NCBI GenBank assembly: GCA_003694975.1
Contig: RFJH01000237.1
Coordinates: 1-7,945 of the forward strand
Direction of reading: 5' to 3'
Source of the DNA: Anaerolineae bacterium
Lineage (GTDB): Bacteria > Chloroflexota > Anaerolineae > Anaerolineales > Villigracilaceae
Length of the DNA stretch: 7,945 bases
In this document: one piece after another, positions 5,893-7,945 of the stretch
Layout: every line of letters starts with the position of its first letter
Numbering within the stretch: the first letter of the stretch is position 1
Notes under the pieces: generated by a model
Told to the model about the DNA's origin: nothing
Seen by the model: only the letters and a program-made list of their open reading frames with translations
Databases searched by the model: none
Translations under genes and position numbers: made by a program

Positions 5893-5980
5893 TGTCGGGT
5901 GGTCTGATGGTCGGGTGGTCGGGTAGTCAGATGGTCGGATGGTCGGGTAGTCGGATGGTCGGGTGGTCGGGTGGTCAGCG
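5893..5980. repeat. Short tandem repeat, 8-bp unit GGTCGGGT, before moeA
   Basis: Eleven consecutive octamers can be laid out on the plus strand from 5893. Most are GGTCGGGT or GGTCGGAT. Variants are TGTCGGGT, GGTCTGAT, AGTCAGAT, AGTCGGAT and a final GGTCAGCG. The array fills the 88-nt gap between the UbiA stop codon (5975-5977, inside the last unit) and the moeA ATG at 5886. The unit length and sequence differ from the 7-bp array before the other moeA, although both arrays end in GTGGTCAG over the upstream stop codon. Unit-to-unit variation suggests slippage followed by point mutation. Confidence 0.88.
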
Positions 5981-6865
5981 GAGCCAGAGGGTGAGGGTGA
6001 GGGAGTAGGCGGTCAGGCCGAAGATGGCCGCGCCGTTGAGGAGCAAAAGTCGCCAGACGGGTTTCGCTCCGAGGGCGATGTTGCGCAGCATGAAAACCTG
6101 GTAGGCAGCCAGCGGCACGGTGAGAAAGGCCGGCCAGAGAAGCGACCAGGGGAAGGCCAGCAACGGCGCAAGTGCGAAAAGCAGGTAGGCGACCACCAGG
6201 AGAAGGTGATGCAAAGGGATCGCCCGTTGCCAACCCAGACGGGTAAGCATGGTGTGTCGTTCGTATTTCAGGTCGGTGGCGAACGAGGGAAAGTCAGTAG
6301 CCAGGAAGAAAGCCAGCGCCAGAGCCGTCAGCGGTGTGGTGACCATTGCCAGAAGGCGATGGAATTCCTCTGCTTGGAGGAAAAAGGCAATGGCCGGGAA
6401 GAAATCGGCCAAAAGGATGGCAAGAGCCAGTTCGCCGAAGCCGCGGTCCTTCATCCGTAGCGGTGGAATGGCGTAGGCCAGGCCCAGGATGAGAGCCAGC
6501 GCCTGGAAAAACAATACGGGCGGAGTGAGTCTCCCATCACGCAGCATCAGGACGGTCAGCGCGGCGGAGACGGAGAGAGCAGCGACGGCAAGTTGCAGCA
6601 TCATCAGACGTAGGCGGGCGCGCTCGCGACGGCTCTCACTCTCCAGGAACGGCTCATCGGCAGGCTGGAAACAGGCCGCAAGAAGATGGGTCGCAAAGAG
6701 AAGCAGGAGCACCCACACCAGCCCGACCCACAGTGACAGGGGGCGCAGGTCATTGCCCAGATAACGCGCCGCTCCCGCGCCGAGAGCATAAGTCAGCGCG
6801 GCGAGGACGAGATCGGACGGACGTGCCAGACGGACAATGAGACGCAAGCGAGCAGAAGTGGACAT
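5975..6865 (-). CDS. UbiA-family prenyltransferase-like membrane protein
   Basis: This protein of 296 residues has eight to nine hydrophobic helices, at about 19-37, 45-65, 87-107, 116-136, 144-164, 174-191, 219-239, 244-262 and 271-294. The layout and the segment RLARPSDLVLAAL near the N-terminus match UbiA-type intramembrane prenyltransferases, which attach polyprenyl chains to aromatic or other acceptors. The second Asp-rich motif is recognisable as DFPSFATDLKYER (D191, D198). The first, normally NDxxDxxxD, is degenerate here (ACFQPADEPFLESES, about 65-79), so catalytic activity is uncertain and the substrate cannot be named. I chose ATG 6865. A GTG at 6883 would add six residues, and neither start has a strong ribosome binding site. 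The stop codon is embedded in the tandem repeat before moeA. A hairpin TGGGT-TCG-ACCCA lies in the gap after the DinB gene. Any link to cofactor synthesis is by position only. Confidence 0.8.
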   Translation of the reverse strand: MSTSARLRLIVRLARPSDLVLAALTYALGAGAARYLGNDLRPLSLWVGLVWVLLLLFATHLLAACFQPADEPFLESESRRERARLRLMMLQLAVAALSVSAALTVLMLRDGRLTPPVLFFQALALILGLAYAIPPLRMKDRGFGELALAILLADFFPAIAFFLQAEEFHRLLAMVTTPLTALALAFFLATDFPSFATDLKYERHTMLTRLGWQRAIPLHHLLLVVAYLLFALAPLLAFPWSLLWPAFLTVPLAAYQVFMLRNIALGAKPVWRLLLLNGAAIFGLTAYSLTLTLWLR

Positions 6866-6918
6866 GGTTTCAGTTACTATCACCCTGCCAGGGGAAACTC
6901 ACTGGGTCGAACCCATAT

Positions 6919-7398
6919 TTACTCCTCCTCAAGGGCACGGCGCAGGTCGCGATAGTGAATCTGATTATGCCGATAGACCATCTTGACCATCTCCGCCAGC
7001 GTGGTCTCACCCAGAAAGGGGTGACGCCCACGGCGTTCCAGGTCACCGCCTTTAAGATTGGACACCCAGGCAACCATCCGCTCTCGGATGGCGCGATACT
7101 GAGCGAGCAATTCTCGCGGTGTCAGGTCTTTCGTTTTTTCCAACTGGCGGGCATTGTAGCGGTCAATGGAGAAATCCTCCGTCGCGCCCGGTCCACCCGC
7201 CAGGATGCTCGCGAAAAGCCGGAGGAACCCCTGTTCGGCAGTGACGAAATGCGCCAGAACGTCGCGCACCGTCCAGGTCGCGCCCTCGGTGTAGACGGTC
7301 TTTTGCCAATGCTCATCGCGCAAGGAACGAAAGAACTTGACCATCTTCTCGCCCTCCTCGCGCAGGCGTTTGGCGAGGAATTCAGGGGTATCCGACAT
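6919..7398 (-). CDS. DinB-family metal-dependent protein
   Basis: This 159-residue protein has the four-helix DinB/DfsB pattern. The presumed metal triad is H50 (TVRDVLAHFVTAEQGF) together with H144 and H148 (VYRHNQIHYRDL). In this superfamily three histidines bind a divalent metal. Members include DNA-damage-induced proteins of unknown role and thiol-dependent transferases and isomerases that use bacillithiol or mycothiol. The substrate cannot be told here, and the gene name dinB (DNA polymerase IV in E. coli) does not apply. The start is clear: TAAGGAGG (7410-7403) lies about 4 nt before the ATG at 7398. The SDR gene ends 27 nt upstream and the UbiA-like gene follows after about 50 nt, which fits one transcript. 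The length is normal for the family. Confidence 0.88.
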   Translation of the reverse strand: MSDTPEFLAKRLREEGEKMVKFFRSLRDEHWQKTVYTEGATWTVRDVLAHFVTAEQGFLRLFASILAGGPGATEDFSIDRYNARQLEKTKDLTPRELLAQYRAIRERMVAWVSNLKGGDLERRGRHPFLGETTLAEMVKMVYRHNQIHYRDLRRALEEE

Positions 7399-7425
7399 AC
7401 GTCCTCCTTACCGGTAGATCTCGAT

Positions 7426-7945
7426 TCATAGCAGAGAATAGCCGCCGTCTATGACCAGTGTCTGCCCGGTGATGTATTCGTTATCAAGCAGGAAATCGAG
7501 GGCCGAGGCGATCTCATCCACAGAGGCAGGGCGTTTCAACGGCAGGCGTGCGACCAGGCGGTCCCACTCCTCGGCAGCGACGTGTTCCGAAGGCAGCACG
7601 AGGCCGGGCGCGATAGCGTTGACGCGCACCTTTGGCGCCAGGGCACGCGCCAGAACGCGCGTCAGCGATTCGAGCGCCGCCTTGCTGACCGTATACGCCG
7701 GGAACGCGCTCCAGACCTTCCGCGCGCCGACGTCGGTCACGTTGACGATCAAGCCACCCCCGGCAGTCTCCATACGACGGGCGGCCTGCTGCGCCAGCAG
7801 GAACGGAGCGCGCAGGTTGACGGCGAAGGTCGCATCCCACTCCCCGGCGGGAAGGGTGCGCACGTCATGGCGCGTCATCACGGCGGCGGAGTTGACGAGG
7901 ACGTGCAGGGGGTGAGGGGTCGCGTCCACCGCGGCGAACAGGTCA
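7426..7945 (-). CDS. Short-chain dehydrogenase/reductase, pteridine-reductase-like (5' end outside window)
   Basis: The frame is open to the window edge, so the N-terminus with the Rossmann TGxxxGxG motif is missing. The visible 172 or so residues show VLVNSAA (the NNAG-like segment), FAVNLRAPF (structural Asn), VNVTDVG...AYTVSKAAL (catalytic region), KVRVNAIAPGLVLP, and the closing YITGQTLVIDGGYSL. SDR enzymes reduce or oxidise with NAD(P)H in the cytoplasm. The residue 13 positions before the catalytic Tyr, normally Ser, is Asp (codon 7734-7732), followed by Tyr (7695-7693) and Lys (7683-7681). That Asp-Tyr-Lys arrangement is typical of PTR1 and of E. coli FolM, which reduce pteridines, and the APxVRVNxIAPxL stretch also resembles them. 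A pterin reductase is therefore the best guess, with a generic SDR as the alternative. The gene stops 27 nt before the DinB gene. Confidence 0.9.
   Translation of the reverse strand, partial: DLFAAVDATPHPLHVLVNSAAVMTRHDVRTLPAGEWDATFAVNLRAPFLLAQQAARRMETAGGGLIVNVTDVGARKVWSAFPAYTVSKAALESLTRVLARALAPKVRVNAIAPGLVLPSEHVAAEEWDRLVARLPLKRPASVDEIASALDFLLDNEYITGQTLVIDGGYSLL

Noticed and set aside
5577..6233. Minus-strand frame of 218 residues spanning the 8-bp repeat
   Set aside because: It overlaps both UbiA and MoeA in another frame, and its run of repeated P-x-D-H-x-T-T-R residues is just the translated tandem repeat.
6903..6916. TGGGT-TCG-ACCCA hairpin, resembling a tRNA T-arm or a terminator
   Set aside because: The stem is only 5 bp with no T-run after it, and the flanking bases do not form a T-arm with a 7-nt loop or any other tRNA arm.

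Overview
This window looks like chromosomal DNA from an uncultured or environmental bacterium, most likely of the Chloroflexota (Anaerolineae-like). That assignment is an inference from three things: a lipoprotein with a Pro/Thr/Ser linker, a MoeA fused to a COG1910 molybdate-binding-type domain next to a second MoeA, and short tandem repeats filling the gaps between genes. No rRNA or other taxonomic marker is present. Every gene I accept lies on the minus strand, so transcription runs from position 7945 toward 1.

Region A (about 1260-7945) is a GC-rich, tightly packed, probably operonic cluster. In transcription order it holds: a short-chain dehydrogenase cut by the window edge, whose active site has Asp in place of Ser as in pteridine reductases; a DinB-type metal protein; a UbiA-family membrane protein; a stand-alone MoeA (molybdopterin molybdotransferase); a lipoprotein of unknown role; a second MoeA fused to a COG1910 domain; and a single-domain response regulator. 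An intrinsic terminator at 1262-1300 closes the cluster. The common theme is molybdenum/tungsten cofactor assembly, with a possible pterin reductase upstream. The gaps in front of both moeA genes consist almost entirely of short tandem repeats, an 8-bp unit before the first and a 7-bp unit before the fusion. Neither moeA has a visible Shine-Dalgarno sequence, although the DinB, lipoprotein and response-regulator genes do.

Region B (1 to about 1260) is visibly richer in A/T and carries unrelated content: a small multi-pass membrane protein (486-947) and the beginning of a protein resembling DUF3427-type domains (1-281, running off the window). Each starts a short distance after a GTTRRRY heptamer, GTTAGGT at 961-955 and GTTAGGC at 319-313. 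The second heptamer closes a 129-nt imperfect inverted repeat (313-441) with a one-base bulge. This resembles gene cassettes of an integron, or a cassette cluster without an integrase. No integrase gene lies in the window, so the reading is a hypothesis. A plausible minus-strand promoter (TATAAT at 1143-1148) faces these two genes.

The most unusual points are the possible cassette array, the two different tandem-repeat leaders in front of the two moeA genes, and the pteridine-reductase-like catalytic Asp in the SDR next to molybdopterin genes.
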